Below the pieces are notes generated by a model. The model ran no database searches. It saw only the letters and a list, made by a program, of their open reading frames with translations, and had not been told where the DNA came from. A stretch of DNA of 64,000 nucleotides from Tyto alba. Taxonomy: Eukaryota; Chordata; Aves; Strigiformes; Tytonidae. Location: positions 9,417,777 to 9,481,776 of the forward strand of contig NW_024881303.1 in the NCBI RefSeq assembly GCF_018691265.1. Direction: 5' to 3'. The position numbers and the translations under genes are program-made. Positions 51,777 through 64,000 of the stretch are shown here, piece by piece (position 1 is the stretch's first letter; each line of letters opens with the position of its first letter).

Positions 51777-54700
51777 GAAATACTGTAATCAAACTTCCCT
51801 CCATCAAACAATCCTTTGGGCTCCCTTTTGCTTTAACCAGTCTGATACAGATCTGTGAAAAATTTGGGTTCATCTGAATCTGCATTTTCATTTGTATAAG
51901 CTCTGAACAGAGGCTTCCTTGCTGCATTGGAGAAATGTGCTCTGCATCCTCTGCCCCCAACTCAATCCCCTGCCCCTGCTTTTCTCCTGCCTTTTGTTCT
52001 CAGCTGAGGAGTGTTTGCATCACTCCTGTGGTCTAGCGGCAATTTCAGAGTGTAAAATGAGTGCCATTCTGTATTGATGCATATGGTGTTTTCAGGGGTG
52101 CGACCTGGCCCTTACAGTGCTCCCCGCTCCTGGTTGTGCTCTTGTCTCTGTGGGGATAGTTTCTGCCTGTCCTCTTGTTGATTTCTGAAGGAGAAAATTA
52201 ATAGGCATGAAGCCAATAACTTTATAGAGGTGGGACTCTGTGACAGAAAGGACTTTGGCAGTGCTGTGAAAGGAAAATTATTTCTATACAATTTAACATG
52301 AATGAATGTCTCTTGAAGATGAAAAAAAACCCACCGCACTCCACCTGAGGAACAAAAAAGAAAATGTGTTTGCTTTTAGAACCACAGTGGTTGTGCTGAT
52401 CAGTAGTGGAGGCTGGAGGCTGATGTCTTCTTTGCCCAGGCAGCAAGGACAGCGGGGCTGGAAGCAACTCACACCTTCACTGGTGGAGGGATCTCGGCAG
52501 GAACAAGGCCAGCACAGCTTTTGTAGACATGGCTGAGGTAGGCGAAGGGCCCTCGTGGACCCAACACAGCTGCCCTGTACTTGTGTCATTTGGTATGAGA
52601 AGCTTTCTAGAGCACTAACTGTCACGGAGGTGTGGAAAAGGGGGTAGGCAGTCATTTGTTTCCTCTTTGTCTGAAGGCAGCACCAGCTCTACTTCAGACC
52701 CCCAAGAAACTTTGTCCCTTGTGTAATTCTTCCCTCTGTGGCACCTCAAAAAATGTACAGAGATGTGCATCTGCTTAGCTCACCACTAGGCACTGGTTTG
52801 GGAATGAACTTCAGGAGCTTGTTGACTTTTGCAACACTGTGGACCCAACTGCATAATGTGCAGTGGGCAACTCCACCAGGTGTCCACCTTGTTCAGCCCT
52901 TCTGACATTACCCTCAGATTCCTGTAATTAATCTTTTCATCCTATGAAAAACCTACCCAGAATGTTGCAAGCCCGGAATGAAGAAGTGATTGCTCATAGA
53001 TATGTATCTAAATTCCTAAACTGGTACCAACCAAATAACAAATGTGATTTTGACAAATGTTCCTACTGCAGGCAGAAGGCACAGTGCTTCAAGGAACAGA
53101 ATAACTCAGCCAGCTGGTACCCGATTGCAAAATTAATGTTTGATTCTTGATTCCATATTTATTTTGAGTCATCACCTTCGTTTCACTTTCCCCTGTACCT
53201 ACCTGCTCGGGGATGACTGAGTACAGAGGATTTGACTCTCACTCAGTGCACAAACCCATAACAGCCCCTTGCAGCATCGACCATGCACCTTGGGAAGCAC
53301 CACAGTGGCACACAGTCCTTGGACCCCAGGACCGGCTGCCAGGGGACGAATTTCAGAGGGAAGAGATCATGGCTGGGCAGATACAGTATGTTCACAGACA
53401 GAAAAAGATTTTATTTTAAATTTGATTTATGGTAAGTGGAGAAAGGGCGGGACTTCCCAAAGCAGCTAGGGGAATTAGGTGCCTGATTCCCATTGATTTC
53501 CCTCTGACAGAGATTAATGTACTGTTTTCCACTTTGCGATGTGCCCAGATGCGTTGGCAGTGGAGGATAATATATCAATCAGTGAGTAATATATCTGCTT
53601 GCTAACTTCAATGAACGATAGAAGGATATTTTACATTAGGCTCTGAATTGGGCTTTTGGCTGCTTATCATATTTTGGGTTGTGTTGTGTTGGTTGTTTTC
53701 TTTTTTGTTGATTGCAAGATGTGTTTGCAAGGGTTTGTGGGATACTGCACCAACAGTGGGTAAGGCTGAACCGTGGAGTGTTTTTTTAATGGGGTGATGC
53801 AGCAGCAGGTTTTAGAGAGGGGAAGAAGTCTGGTTTGTTTTCATTTCCCCAAATTCACAAGCAGACACAGGAAGAATAATTTGACTAAATGATATTTTCC
53901 AAACACCTTAGGCGCTTTGCTGAGGCTGCATTTGCATGACAGAGCTTTTTATTTTCTACCTTCTGATACTCAGTGGGAGAGGCACATTATTGTCACCAGA
54001 ATATTCCCGATTCAGTGAAATTTGAGTGGGCTAATTAAATAATGTAAAAACCTTGCCAAAGCCTAACAGTTTTGTGTGAAAGGAAACGGTACGGTGTCCC
54101 CTCTCTTTATTTAAATGGAAGGAGAGGAATTATGTGAGTCTAATAAACTCTGTAAGTTCCTGTGGCTTATTCTGAGCAAAGCAAACTTTAGCACTATTTG
54201 CATTACTAATATCCCAGATGAGCAAACTGGCTGACACTTGACACCAGATAAAAGTCACGTGGAAAAACTTTATTAACTTCTTCCCACTGTCTTCTTGGGA
54301 TTCCTCCTCAATCTTGGTGAGTTAACACCAATCCTTGAAAATGTGGTGGAAATGGTGAGTTCTGTCTGTACTAAATCCATATTCTGTTTATTTAAAACCT
54401 GGAAGTTTCAGCCTTGGTAGTCAATTCGAGCTCCCATTCATGACAGTTGACATTGGATGAGGTACGTGTTGCTCCAGGTCTTTTTAGAGAGGGATGTGAA
54501 CTTCCATCCTGACAGATGGAAGCAGCCAGGCCTCTGTTCCCACCGGAGTGCCATGCTTTTTGGTTTTTATGGAATTTCAAAGTGTTTGCACGCTCCTTGG
54601 TGTCTCTACTACTGCTGTAAACCCTTCCTGCTTACCTGGTGCCACTGTGGGACCAATGGTATAACCAGGGCACCTGGGGGCTCAGCGGCACTGCTGGGTC

Positions 54701-55399
54701 ACATCCAGATGTGACAGAAACATAGACATGTCAGGGACAGATCACCATACCTTTCTCTGCCTCGGTGATGACTGAGAGTTTTTTTGAATCAGTGGAGTGA
54801 TGCAGGTTAAAAATACCCTCATTTGATACATGCTCTTTTAACCACAGATTAGGCCAAACCAAACCTGGGATGATTTCAGTGGTCCCTCTTGCAACCAGGG
54901 CTGTGGGATCAGCTGGGAATGATTTGCCACCAAAACTGGGGGTGCCTGAACCTTCACCCTCTCAGCTGTAGCAGAGCTGCCTCCTTGGCAGAGCAGGCAC
55001 AGGAGGCCCAAAACACACCTTGTCTGGGGGGCTGCAACCTGAGGATGCTGCTATTCTCCTCGCCCATCCTTCATCTGTCCGTGCGACCAAGACAGTACAC
55101 CAAGGGGGTTAGGCAGCATTTCTGGTGTGTGGTATCACATGAGGTGCCTATGGGTGTGTGTGCAGCGTCTAGGAACACTGCATCATGGCCAGGCAGGAAC
55201 TATAAGAGAAACCTCAAGCACAAACTTGCAAATAGCTAGCAGGGATCCCAGGCTTTCCAGGAGGGGAGCTGTGGGAGGATCCCACCTACTGGTGTCAGGT
55301 GTGTCTGTGGAGAAATATCTCTCGCTCCCCAGAGTTTTGGATTAGGAGCCTGACAGGTTAGATTTACACTAAGATGATGTCTCATGGTTTGGTAGTGCG

Positions 55400-55457
55400 T
55401 TTTTGTTTTGTTTTGTTTTGTGGTTGTTTTTGTTGTTGTTGTCTTATTTTGTTTTTT
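55400..55457. repeat. (TTTTG)n and (TTG)n simple repeat
   Basis: Four TTTTG units, then a short interruption (tgg), then TTG units and further T-rich sequence. It has the same TTTTG/TTG make-up as the larger tract at 57.46 kb. Confidence 0.85.
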
Positions 55458-56235
55458 CCTGTATAACATCTGAGATGTGGTGAGAAGAAATGCCCATGTT
55501 GTTTTGTGCCCAGATTGCTGGTACAAGTGAGTGCCTAAGGCTAAATGTTTCTGAATGATTTCACTGTCCAGTCAGGACTGTTGATGCTGCTCCGTCAGTG
55601 CTGGCAGCTCTCTGGATGTGTTAAGAATTGCTGGGCTTTTAAAAGGCCTTTAATGTATAGTCTGCCCTTGCCAGTATTCTGAGAAAATTTGTAAGGTCCC
55701 TAAAAGGCCAGACACACCTTGGAAATGTCCCAAAATGTTTGCTGCAAAAAGAACTGCTCTTCTGGTTTTGCTGTCCTGTGCAAAAGGGCACAGCACCCAC
55801 CCTGCCAGCCCTTCCAAGGCCCTCAATTACAAACTGTGTGATTGCTTTTAAACAGGTGAATAAAGCCAGTAAGATCATTCATGTGCCTGGCACTTAGTTT
55901 GGTTTATGCACTGCTTTCAGTTAGGGTTTCATGTTTTATCAGCCTCCCTTTGTGCTTCTGCAAACTCATCCTTGCTCCCATGTCTGCTCCAAGCCCCCAT
56001 CCTCTCCCTGGCTTTGGCATCGGCATGGTCCCCCTTCGCCTGCCTTGCTGCAGGAGCATTTTGTGCTTCATGAGGGAAGAGTGGGCATCACCCCTATTGT
56101 TCTCCAGCTCCAGTCAGTGGCTGCATAATTCAGAGAATGGATGATACTGCAAATGTAATCAGGTGGGAGGCAATGAAGTGAAGAGAAGTGTTAACACTGC
56201 AGCAGCTGCAGGTTGAGATGTACATAAAGGTTTTG

Positions 56236-56712
56236 TAGAATCATAGAATGGTTTGGGCTGGAAGGGACCTTAAAGATCACCTGGTTCCAACCCCCCTGCC
56301 ATGGGCAGGGACACCTTCCACTAGACCAGGTTGCTCAAAGCCCTGTCCAACCTGGCCTTGAACCCTTCCAGGGAGGGGGCAGCCACAGCTTCTCTGGGCA
56401 TCCTCTTCCAATGTCTCACCATCCTCACAGTAGAGATTTTCTTCCTTACATCTAATATAAATCTACTGTCTTTCAGTTTAAAGCCATTACCCCTCATTCT
56501 GTTACTACATGCCCTCCTAGAAAGTTTTCCACCTTTCCTGTAGCCCCCTTTAGGTACTGGAAGGCAGCTATAAGGTTTCCCTGGAGCCTTCTCTTCTCCA
56601 GGCTGAACATCCCCAACTCTCTCAGACTGTCTTTGTAAAAGCGGTGCTCCAGCCACCTGATCAAGTTCATGGCCTCCTCTGGACTCACTCCAACAGGTCC
56701 ATGTCCTTAAGT
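56236..56712 (-). mobile_element. CR1 LINE, 5'-truncated copy, minus strand
   Basis: Read on the minus strand this is the C-terminal end of the CR1 reverse transcriptase followed by the 3' end. The + strand starts with the reverse complement of the 3' terminus (agaatcatagaatggtttgg) and continues through 'gaagggaccttaaagatcac'. Minus-strand frames give EEAMNLIRWLEHRFYKDSLR, SLEKRRLQGNLIAAFQYLKG and, after a frame change, GNGFKLKDSRFILDVRKK and APSLEGFKARLDRALSNLV, all of which fit CR1. The 5' truncation point is near 56706-56712. The frame breaks show it is inactive, but it is better preserved than the 42.6-kb copy. Confidence 0.96.
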
Positions 56713-57461
56713 TTGCTGCAGTCCTTCTAGACTCCTCCTGAAATGGGCAACAGCTCTGTGGTTTGTTTGCAAACGCACAGCAGATGCTATGCAGTCTTTG
56801 TCAACACCACTGTCTGCTCCTTTTTGCCCAGCAGGGAGTTCAGAAAGACCCTTTCTGCTCTGTGGCTGGGCTGGGAGTACTGAGCAATGACCTAAAAGGC
56901 TGTGTGGTGGTTCAAAAACCTACTACTGAGACACAACTCCGCCATGCCTCTTCCTTTGCACTGGGGAGGAAAAGCAGCACGTGGCCCGTGCTGTGTCTAC
57001 CTGGGATTGTGTCTGTCACGTTTGTGCATTGCTGTCTCTCCCCAGGCTCTCTGCCTAAGCTGAAATCTGCAGACCTCAAGAGCTTCTGGTGCTTCTGCAG
57101 GACGTGAGCCTGTGCTGTGGGGTGGGGGAGAGCCCCACCGTGCTGGGCTGCGTGGGGCTGCATGTTCCCAGGCAAACACAGAGCCGTGGCCGCTTGTGCA
57201 GCGGGGATGGCTGCCAGCCTCGGAGCGGGGCTCGCAAGCCAGCTGCATGAGCTTCGTGCTCAAAGGATGAGGCTTCGTAGGGCTGAGTCTGGCTCTTGGT
57301 CACCACCAAATCATGGCAAGGCATGTGGGACCCCGAAGACCACCGTGGCTCTGGACATGAGCTCCTGCAGTCAGGAGGGAGAGGTGTCATGTTGAGGAGG
57401 AGTCATGAAACATCCTTCCACAAGTTACAGATGCTTCTTGGCACCCTGTAGCACACAAGAC

Positions 57462-57587
57462 TTTTTGTGGTTGTTTTTTTTTTTTTTTGTTTTGTTTTTT
57501 TTTTTTTTTTTTGTTGTTGTTGTTGTTGTTTGTTTGTTTGTTTTGTTTTGTTTTGGGTCTGTTTTTTTTTTTTATTATTATTTTTTT
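57462..57587. repeat. Long T-rich tract with TTG, TTTG and TTTTG sub-repeats
   Basis: About 126 bases almost free of A and C on the + strand. T runs are broken by single G residues, followed by five TTG units, three TTTG units, three TTTTG units, and another T run ending in TTATTATTATT. The nested period change (3, 4, then 5 bases) suggests growth of a poly-T by slippage with interspersed substitutions. Read on the minus strand it is a poly-A-like tail with an embedded AATAAA-type motif, but the flanking sequence does not show a retroposon body. Confidence 0.9.
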
Positions 57588-58799
57588 AAAGACAAAATGC
57601 ATCAGGAAAGGTGCAAAGGAAGCTGAGAAGATCAGCAATGCCCAAGTCCTTGTAATAACAATTTTTTGCATAACGTGCCCCAGGAGGTTGTCTGTGCTCC
57701 CACACTACAGAGAGCGCAAGAATGTCCCTGCCAGTCTGATCACTTGACTCTGGTGACAGGTTTAACTCCACCATACTTGGAGGCTGAAGGAAAACTTTCT
57801 GTCTTAAAGCTGCTTTCTCTACTGGGCCAGTTTTTATCCTCCCATTTTATGTTCTTTCTGCTTTCTCTTTTTATCTGGTGCACAGGTTTGCTGAGCAAAA
57901 GTGCCCTCAGTCACTCCTAATCAGCTGCCTCCTCAGTCACGTCTGGATAAATAGAAGTATAACATATGCCCCAAATGGCAGAAGAACTGAAAAACTTCAG
58001 TGACTAATCACTGTAAAAGGGTGCATCACAGTCACCAGAGCCATTTCTGCTAAGCTCAGGCTAAAATTCCCAGGGCAGATGCTATTTATGTTGTACAGCA
58101 CTTCAGAGGCAGCACTGCAAGAAAGCAGATAGACAGAAATGAAGGTCAGTCCAGGCCTTTTAAACACTACATTACTTAAATGGCTTTTCCTGCCTCAGCT
58201 GTCTTGCTCTGAGATTAGCCCAACTCCAAATGAGGTGGGTTTTTTTTTCCCCTGCTGCAGTAAATCACATGAATATTTCTGTGCTAGTTCTGAGGCTGGA
58301 AGATACAGAGCAAGCCTACACATTTGCAAAGAATTGCTCAAACTGAATGCTTGGCTGGGACATTCCCTCTAAAATAGTTAATAATTACAACATATCCTCA
58401 AATTGCATCAAACCTTTGATCTGCTTGGTATTTAAAAAACCCCAGCAACTCATTTTCTAAATTGCTGTCAAGTCTTTAATTTTTTAGATACATAAAGCTG
58501 ACATGTGAACACACCCATGTCTATAGCAGAACCTTGGCTTCTCTAAATTTATGAGAAGCTTGGCAAAATTTGAATGATTGAGTTACTAAAATAACTTTTC
58601 ATATAATTAATATGCATTGCCTTTCCAGGTACTAGGGAAATTGGATAATTGAAGTTCAGGTGATGGAGGTTGCATGGCTTTTCGTAAAACTACAGTGTCC
58701 GCTGTACCTCTTTGAAGTGACCTCATTAAAATCAGCAGAGCAGCCTACTAAAACACTGCATAGTTTATGTTTTGGGAATACTTCTGCTCTTCTGTTGTC

Positions 58800-58818
58800 T
58801 TTTTTTTTTTTTTTTTTT
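58800..58818. repeat. Poly-T run
   Basis: Nineteen T residues, with no associated element recognised. Confidence 0.9.
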
Positions 58819-60396
58819 CTGATGGACTGGCTGGAAAACTGGACTGGTGCTCATGAATGAGGGTTGGGTCATGGAGGATGCTGCATTCAGTGAGGTCCAG
58901 GGATGCTGCAATGACTGTCTTGAGTGTTTGCACCTTCTGACACTTTGCAGGGGCAAAGGCCAGAGTTTGCAGTTTCAAAGCAAGTGTAAATCCAGATTTA
59001 GCATCCTATGGTTTACAGATTTAATCCAGTGTAACGGAGAGTAGCATGTGGCCCATACTTCAGAGTTATCAGTGGTTCTCGAGTAATAAGGCAGTGGCAC
59101 AGATCTGAATGCCTCAGAAACCATCTTCTCCTGACTATGGCCCCACCCTGACAACTGTGTGCTGCAAGAATGCCTGTGCCGTGGATTAAAATTATATTTA
59201 CCAACATAGAAGTTAACTCAGCACTTTTGTAGCGTTTGTAATTTGAGTACCATGTAAAGGCCTCTGTGTACCAAAACGAGTATGCCCTTGACCTATTGCT
59301 ATTTAGGTAGATTGCCAGATTATAAATTTAGGGGTTTTTTTCCTATGTTGCCTTAAAGACCTGTAAAACAGTGTGGCCCTGCAAGCCATCCCTCGATCAG
59401 CTGAGTGAGGTACCCCAAAGACCTTTGATCCAGGCTATCAGCAAACTCAAGAAAATATCTCTGTATCAGCTGTATTTGTTCCATGCTTCATGGCTTTTCT
59501 TTGGAAACAAAATTTTGAAGGCTTTTTAAGAAGTCTTAGGTACTTACCTGTGCTCGGCTTCCATACCCTGAGAGGAGCTGGGCAAGGCAGGAGGTACTGG
59601 TGTTCCTTTTCACCAGGTATCAAAGGAGTGAAGGATCTTTTTTGGGTCATAACAAAATAGGTCATCCATTTGAACCCAAGGAAAATGTGCAAACTCTGGA
59701 TTTTTTTATTTTTTTGTTCATTGACCAAACTGAAAAGGAAGCTCAAGTTAAATCAATTCAAACTAGATTTTTTTAAAAGTGTTTTTGCAAGTTGAAATAT
59801 GAAGCAAATTGTTTTGTTTCACCAAGAACATAAAGTCTAACTGCTTGGATACTTAACTTTGTTATTTTTTCATTATAAAATTTGAAACAAAGCCATGTAT
59901 TTAATGCCTGAATTTCCAAGAATTCCACTCCCCTAAATATTTTTTTTAGTTTGGAACATACCCAAGTTCAGTCCAAGCTAATAAAATCTGACCATCATGA
60001 AAAAACTTCATTTTTTAGTAAATTCTTGTTCCACCTTAATATTTCGATCTGGTTTTCCTACATGGACCACCCAATCTGATGCCCTCAAGTCTTGCCTCTG
60101 GCACCATGCCCCATGTGAAAGCTCTGGGTGAAATGACATTTGTGTTGTCAAGCGTGACTTTGGCTTGAAGAGCAGTAGGTCCTTCAGGATGGTCTCCAGT
60201 GACAGCTCAGGGCAGCTTCCCAGAGACCGGCAGTTCTCTGAGCAACAGAAGGACTAAAAAACGTTGGGAGGGGCAAACTTTTAGCCTCTGATCTGCATAA
60301 CCATCATAATAAAATGCTGGTGTGTTGCATGGCATCCAAGCATGGCATGTAGCAGGGCATCTTATTTTGCTAGCTGAGTGTGATATCAGATCCAAT

Positions 60397-60424
60397 TTAA
60401 AATAAAAGAAAATAAAAATAAAAG
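60397..60424. repeat. A-rich AAAT/AAAAT simple sequence
   Basis: Units of AATAAAAG and AATAAAAAT in tandem-like order within AT-rich sequence. Confidence 0.75.
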
Positions 60425-63400
60425 AGCTTAATCCCTGGCTCAGAAAACAGTTATGAAGTTGATTCGACTCAGGCCTAGCTAGGACAGCACTAGTGTTCCT
60501 AGACTTAAGTGTGTACTTAAACTGAACCTAAGCATACCCTTGAAAATTCTTATGTGTTTTCCAGAGCTCAGTTCATTGCCATCTGAACGGTCCCTATGGA
60601 AGTTGTTGCCTCCTTGGGTAAAGAGAATGAGCCTAGTGCAGCTTCTAAAAATGTAAAAGCTATAATTAAATAAAATGGCAATAATCAGATTTATCTCATC
60701 TAAATATTTTTTAGTGTGAAATCTCCCGTCTGTATCTGGGTGAAAGGATTTCTTTCACCTTTGCATAAAACCCAAGAAGTTAAAAGAGTGAAAAAGTATA
60801 AACATATCCCTCCACTGCAAGTGTTGTATTGAACTCACAATTCTTCTGCAGCTGAAGTGAATAGATGTTGAACATTATTATATTGTAGTGTACACATTAG
60901 TAAAATATTATACAAAAACAGTGTTCACTGTTCTCCATTAAATAGAGGTATACATGCATTTAAATAGGCACATCATGACTCGAGTTTATTGCACCAATAT
61001 TTTATTTATTTATTGCAAGCTTATTTTTACTGCTGACAAATATTTTCTGTGTAGTTTGAAATTCAAAGAAATAATCACAAACAGTCATTAATGTTTAAAG
61101 CCACAGGTTATTATTTAGTGTAGTGCTAGTTATATTATACATTATGCATTAAATACTTTTTGGTGGTACACTTATTAAATACAAATTGAGGCAAACCAAT
61201 CCCTCAGTGGGAACAGACCTGCCAAATAACTATTTTCTTTTTACTTTCGATCTGACATATAAATGAAGATCTTTTGGATTTCAAAGCTGGTGCTGTTCCC
61301 CCCTCCCCAGCTCTATTTTCAGTGTGGATTTCCAGGGCTATGGGGACTTGTTAAGGAAAGATCAAACATAATATATATATGTATTAATGCATGAAACAGA
61401 TATATTTACCTCACAGGGGCATTGAGAATTAATTAGTCACTGATTAGAAAGCGGTGGAAAATGAAACCCACTATTTAAGCACTCGATACTGGTTTTCCTT
61501 TGAATCCACAGCTGAAAACAAAGCCAGTCAGAGGTGGTGTTGGACACGTCTGCACCGCTCACGGTCTGGGCAAAGCCAGGGCGCAGGCTCAGCGCAGCCT
61601 GGCAGCAGCGGGCTGCCTGCACGGGTGTGCTCCGTACAGTTTATCTGATGGAATCTGTGGAATAGCTTGCTTAGACTGCTTGGGTGTGAATACTTTAATG
61701 AAGCCAGGCCGTGCCTCGAGCCCCTGGCTGTGCCGCAGGTGTCCCCAGGTGAGCTTGGAGGTGGAGTGGCTTCTCCACCCGCGTTAAATTCCCGGAGACG
61801 CTTGGTTTGGCCGAGTGTGGTGACAGCCCTGGGACACCGCAGGCTGCTGGTGCCAACAGAGCTGGACACACAGGGAAGGGGGTAAGAGCAGAGCAAATGT
61901 GAGATAATGATTCCCTGCAACAATCCCCAGCCCATACCAGAGGTCGACCGTGCAACTTTGCAAGCCTGATATGGTGTCTGTATGCTTTAACCATCCCCAG
62001 AAGATTTATTTTCTGTGGATGTGTTCGTTCTTCCCTTGAAGCTGGGTAAACCCTCAGCATCCTTGGGGCAATGCTGCAAGGAGCTTCCAGAGGGTTTTTT
62101 AGAGAAAACCCTCTTATTTGTTTGTTTTTAACCTGCCATCCACTCATTTGATGCCATGTCGTTCTTGTGTTGTGAAAGGCAGTGAGGCATCATTCCCTGC
62201 TCACCCTCTCCATATTATTCCTGAGTTTATAGTCAAAGCCTGTTTAGCTGTTTCTTCTGTGGGCTAATTTTCCTGAACTCTCCTCTAATGACAAGGCCCA
62301 TTAAGCCAGTGCCAAGGGATGGAGATCTTGGTAAAAATGAAGTTACAAACCATGAATTCTTCTACAAAACCTCTGGGAAGGGGAGAACTACCATCATGCT
62401 GGGAGGAGAAGGGGAGGGTACCAGGAGATAGGCTTAGAAAGGAGATTTTCATAGTAAGTCAGTGTGGTGAATTACTGCTCCTGTGTGAAATTTTGTTTCT
62501 GAATGTTGTGGCAGGTATTAATATTTTGGAGTAGTATTTTGGAGGTAGAACAACCAGGGGCCTTATGTAAGTGTCTTTTGTTATTTAAATCATCAACATA
62601 TAGCCAAAGTAAGCTCCTGAGATGTCTGCATTGGCTGTCCAGCTCACGTCTAACCCCAGTGAAACTCATTTAGATCATGGAAACTACGTCGAATCTCCCA
62701 GCTGTCACAGCCCCCTGTTACAACAAGGGAAGCAGAAAAGCCTCTCTAACACCTTCCGGACTAAGTTCAGTGACTGTGATTTGGATTTTCATGTGGGTTA
62801 GAGGACAGGGGCACAATGGGTAGGGGGGTCACGGATGTCCAGTACAGCCCCTGTATGCACAGGCAGCATGTCTCAGACCATCTCTGGAGAGCACAGACTG
62901 CTGCAAAAGCTGAAAAAAATTCAAATAAATGAAACAAAACAAAACACAATTTTTAGGTAGCCTTCAAGTGTTTAATTCACTGCCGGTGCCCTCGGACATC
63001 GTACTTGGATATGAACTGAAAGCAGGGCTTTGAGAAACACGGCATGAAGGGGGTGCCTTGTGGCCCCTTCCTGCCTGTAAGACTTCAGTCGAACCGCAGG
63101 GCTGTTGCCATCAGCCCCTCAGAGCAGCTGTAGCTGAGCACAATTTTCAGCCCTTGCAGAAGCAGCCGTGCACTACGGCCGTGGCCAGCCCCAGCCTGGT
63201 TTCTTCTTGCCTGTGTGCTGAAAACACAACGCACTTAAAAGAAATTTTACAGAGCCATGTTGAGGCGTGCTCTGAACTCCACTGGAGTTCCTTGACGCGA
63301 TATTTTCCCTTCCCTTGAGGACATATAAAAGTATCCATCCACTCCTGCCATGTGGGCTGAGGATGGCTGTGGGAGAGCGTGTACGTGTGTGTGGCTCCAG

Positions 63401-64000
63401 GCACAGGCTGTCAGGGTACTCACATGTTGCTGTTTGCACGGAGCTCCATAAATTTTAACTAGGACCCTTTGGATACACATCTTGCAGCACACAAGCAGCA
63501 TCTCCCAGTATTTGTCCTTCTGCTTTGGCGGTAGATGGATTGAGCAGTGACTAATTCCTTTTTCTTTGAAAGCAGACCGAGCAGCAGTGCCTGAATCTCT
63601 CACTGAACAAGCAGAATTACTGCCTTCTACTTTCCTATAGATTTTGCCTTAGCCTCTTACCTGCTGTGCCTCCCACCCTGTCCACTCCCCATCCAGGTGG
63701 CAAATAGCAGCAGTTTTAAAGCAGATTTACTGGGAGCAGTGCCTGTTGCTTAACAGGCTGGTGTCTGCATGCTGAGTGCCACTGACCACTGCCTTTAACA
63801 ATAAATGAGGGGCTGAGTTGTAGGAACCATGTTCTTACCATAAAGGTATGAATAACCATATTCTCATACCTTCAGGTCTTAGGCTCATTTTATCCAAGTC
63901 TTTTAGGGACTTAACAACTTTGGCTGCCTGTAATTAAAGACCCACAGGAAAGGACAGGCAAGTAAGCAGATAGGCAGCAGCAGAGACCAACGGGGTGACT

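Larger units (their letters stand above)
48746..56235. other. Presumed intergenic DNA
   Basis: Nothing that I can call a gene. GC-richer up to about 51 kb, then AT-richer. It holds A-rich runs at 51530-51561 and 51760-51776 and a TTTTG repeat at 55400-55457. The 190-codon minus frame 50265-50837 overlaps other frames on both strands in a GC-rich patch and shows no domain. The stretch 53900-54240 has the look of a conserved non-coding element (long AT-rich text without repeats, two ATTTGCAT octamers), but this is an impression only. Confidence 0.5.
56713..64000. other. Presumed intergenic DNA
   Basis: No gene is supported. The 57.1-57.4 and 61.5-61.9 kb patches are GC-richer and hold overlapping frames without domains (for example 135 codons minus at 61528-61935 and 150 codons minus at 61695-62147). 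The 59.7-61.4 kb part is strongly AT-rich. Simple sequence occurs at 57462-57587, 58800-58818 and 60397-60424. A 9-bp perfect inverted repeat with a 12-base loop lies at 63843-63872. Confidence 0.5.

Noticed and set aside
9111..54203. ATTTGCAT octamers scattered through the window (9111, 13768, 49054, 53930, 54196)
   Set aside because: A few eight-base matches on both strands are expected by chance in 64 kb; only the close pair at 53.9-54.2 kb is kept as a weak observation.
61695..62147. 150-codon minus frame
   Set aside because: It overlaps other open frames in a GC-rich patch, and its product is low in structure with no recognisable motif.
63843..63872. Perfect 9-bp inverted repeat with a 12-base loop (aaggtatga ... 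tcatacctt)
   Set aside because: Arms this short are expected by chance in AT-rich DNA, and nothing nearby gives it a role.
1..64000. Search for CRISPR arrays, tRNA or rRNA genes, bacterial-type operons and viral genomes
   Set aside because: No direct-repeat/spacer arrays, no recognisable tRNA or rRNA sequence and no dense coding; the window is ordinary vertebrate non-coding DNA around one gene end.

Overview
The window is non-coding-rich vertebrate DNA, and almost certainly from a bird. It carries several copies of the CR1 LINE, the dominant avian and reptilian retroposon, recognisable by its conserved 3' end, the family's terminal ATTCTATGATTCT-like repeat and remnants of its reverse-transcriptase reading frame. 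There is no sign of bacterial or viral gene organisation: no operons, no ribosome binding sites, no dense long ORFs. Most open frames are short chance frames.

Only one gene can be supported. Its last three coding exons lie on the + strand at 26067-26118, 29196-29364 and 31586-31623. All have good splice sites and compatible phases, and they end in a stop codon at 31621. Together they encode the last 85 residues of a protein with a very acidic tail (Glu/Val/Asp-rich, ending in four Asp, Gly and Tyr). I do not recognise the protein and give no symbol. The terminal exon seems to continue as an AT-rich 3' UTR of about 3.7 kb, with an early poly(A) signal at 31809 and late ones at 35176 and 35333.

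Layout: 1-26066 is probably intron of this gene, since the first visible exon begins in mid-codon. It holds simple repeats, a weak ancient CR1 trace near 9.5 kb and a CR1 3' end at 24.4 kb. From 26.1 to 35.4 kb lie the 3' end of the gene, its two introns and the UTR. From about 35.4 kb to the end the sequence looks intergenic and becomes more GC-rich in patches (45-52 kb). It holds a longer CR1 copy (+, 42.6-43.3 kb), an old diverged CR1 (+, 48.5-48.75 kb), a CR1 copy in the opposite orientation (56.24-56.71 kb) and an unusual 126-bp T-rich tract at 57.46 kb.

I did not find a clear previously undescribed system. The points most worth following up are the unidentified acidic-tailed protein, its tandem poly(A) sites (one overlapping a Pumilio-type motif), an intronic hairpin at 27932-27970, and one 212-codon open frame on the minus strand at 37.5-38.15 kb that is probably not coding but is the longest in the window.
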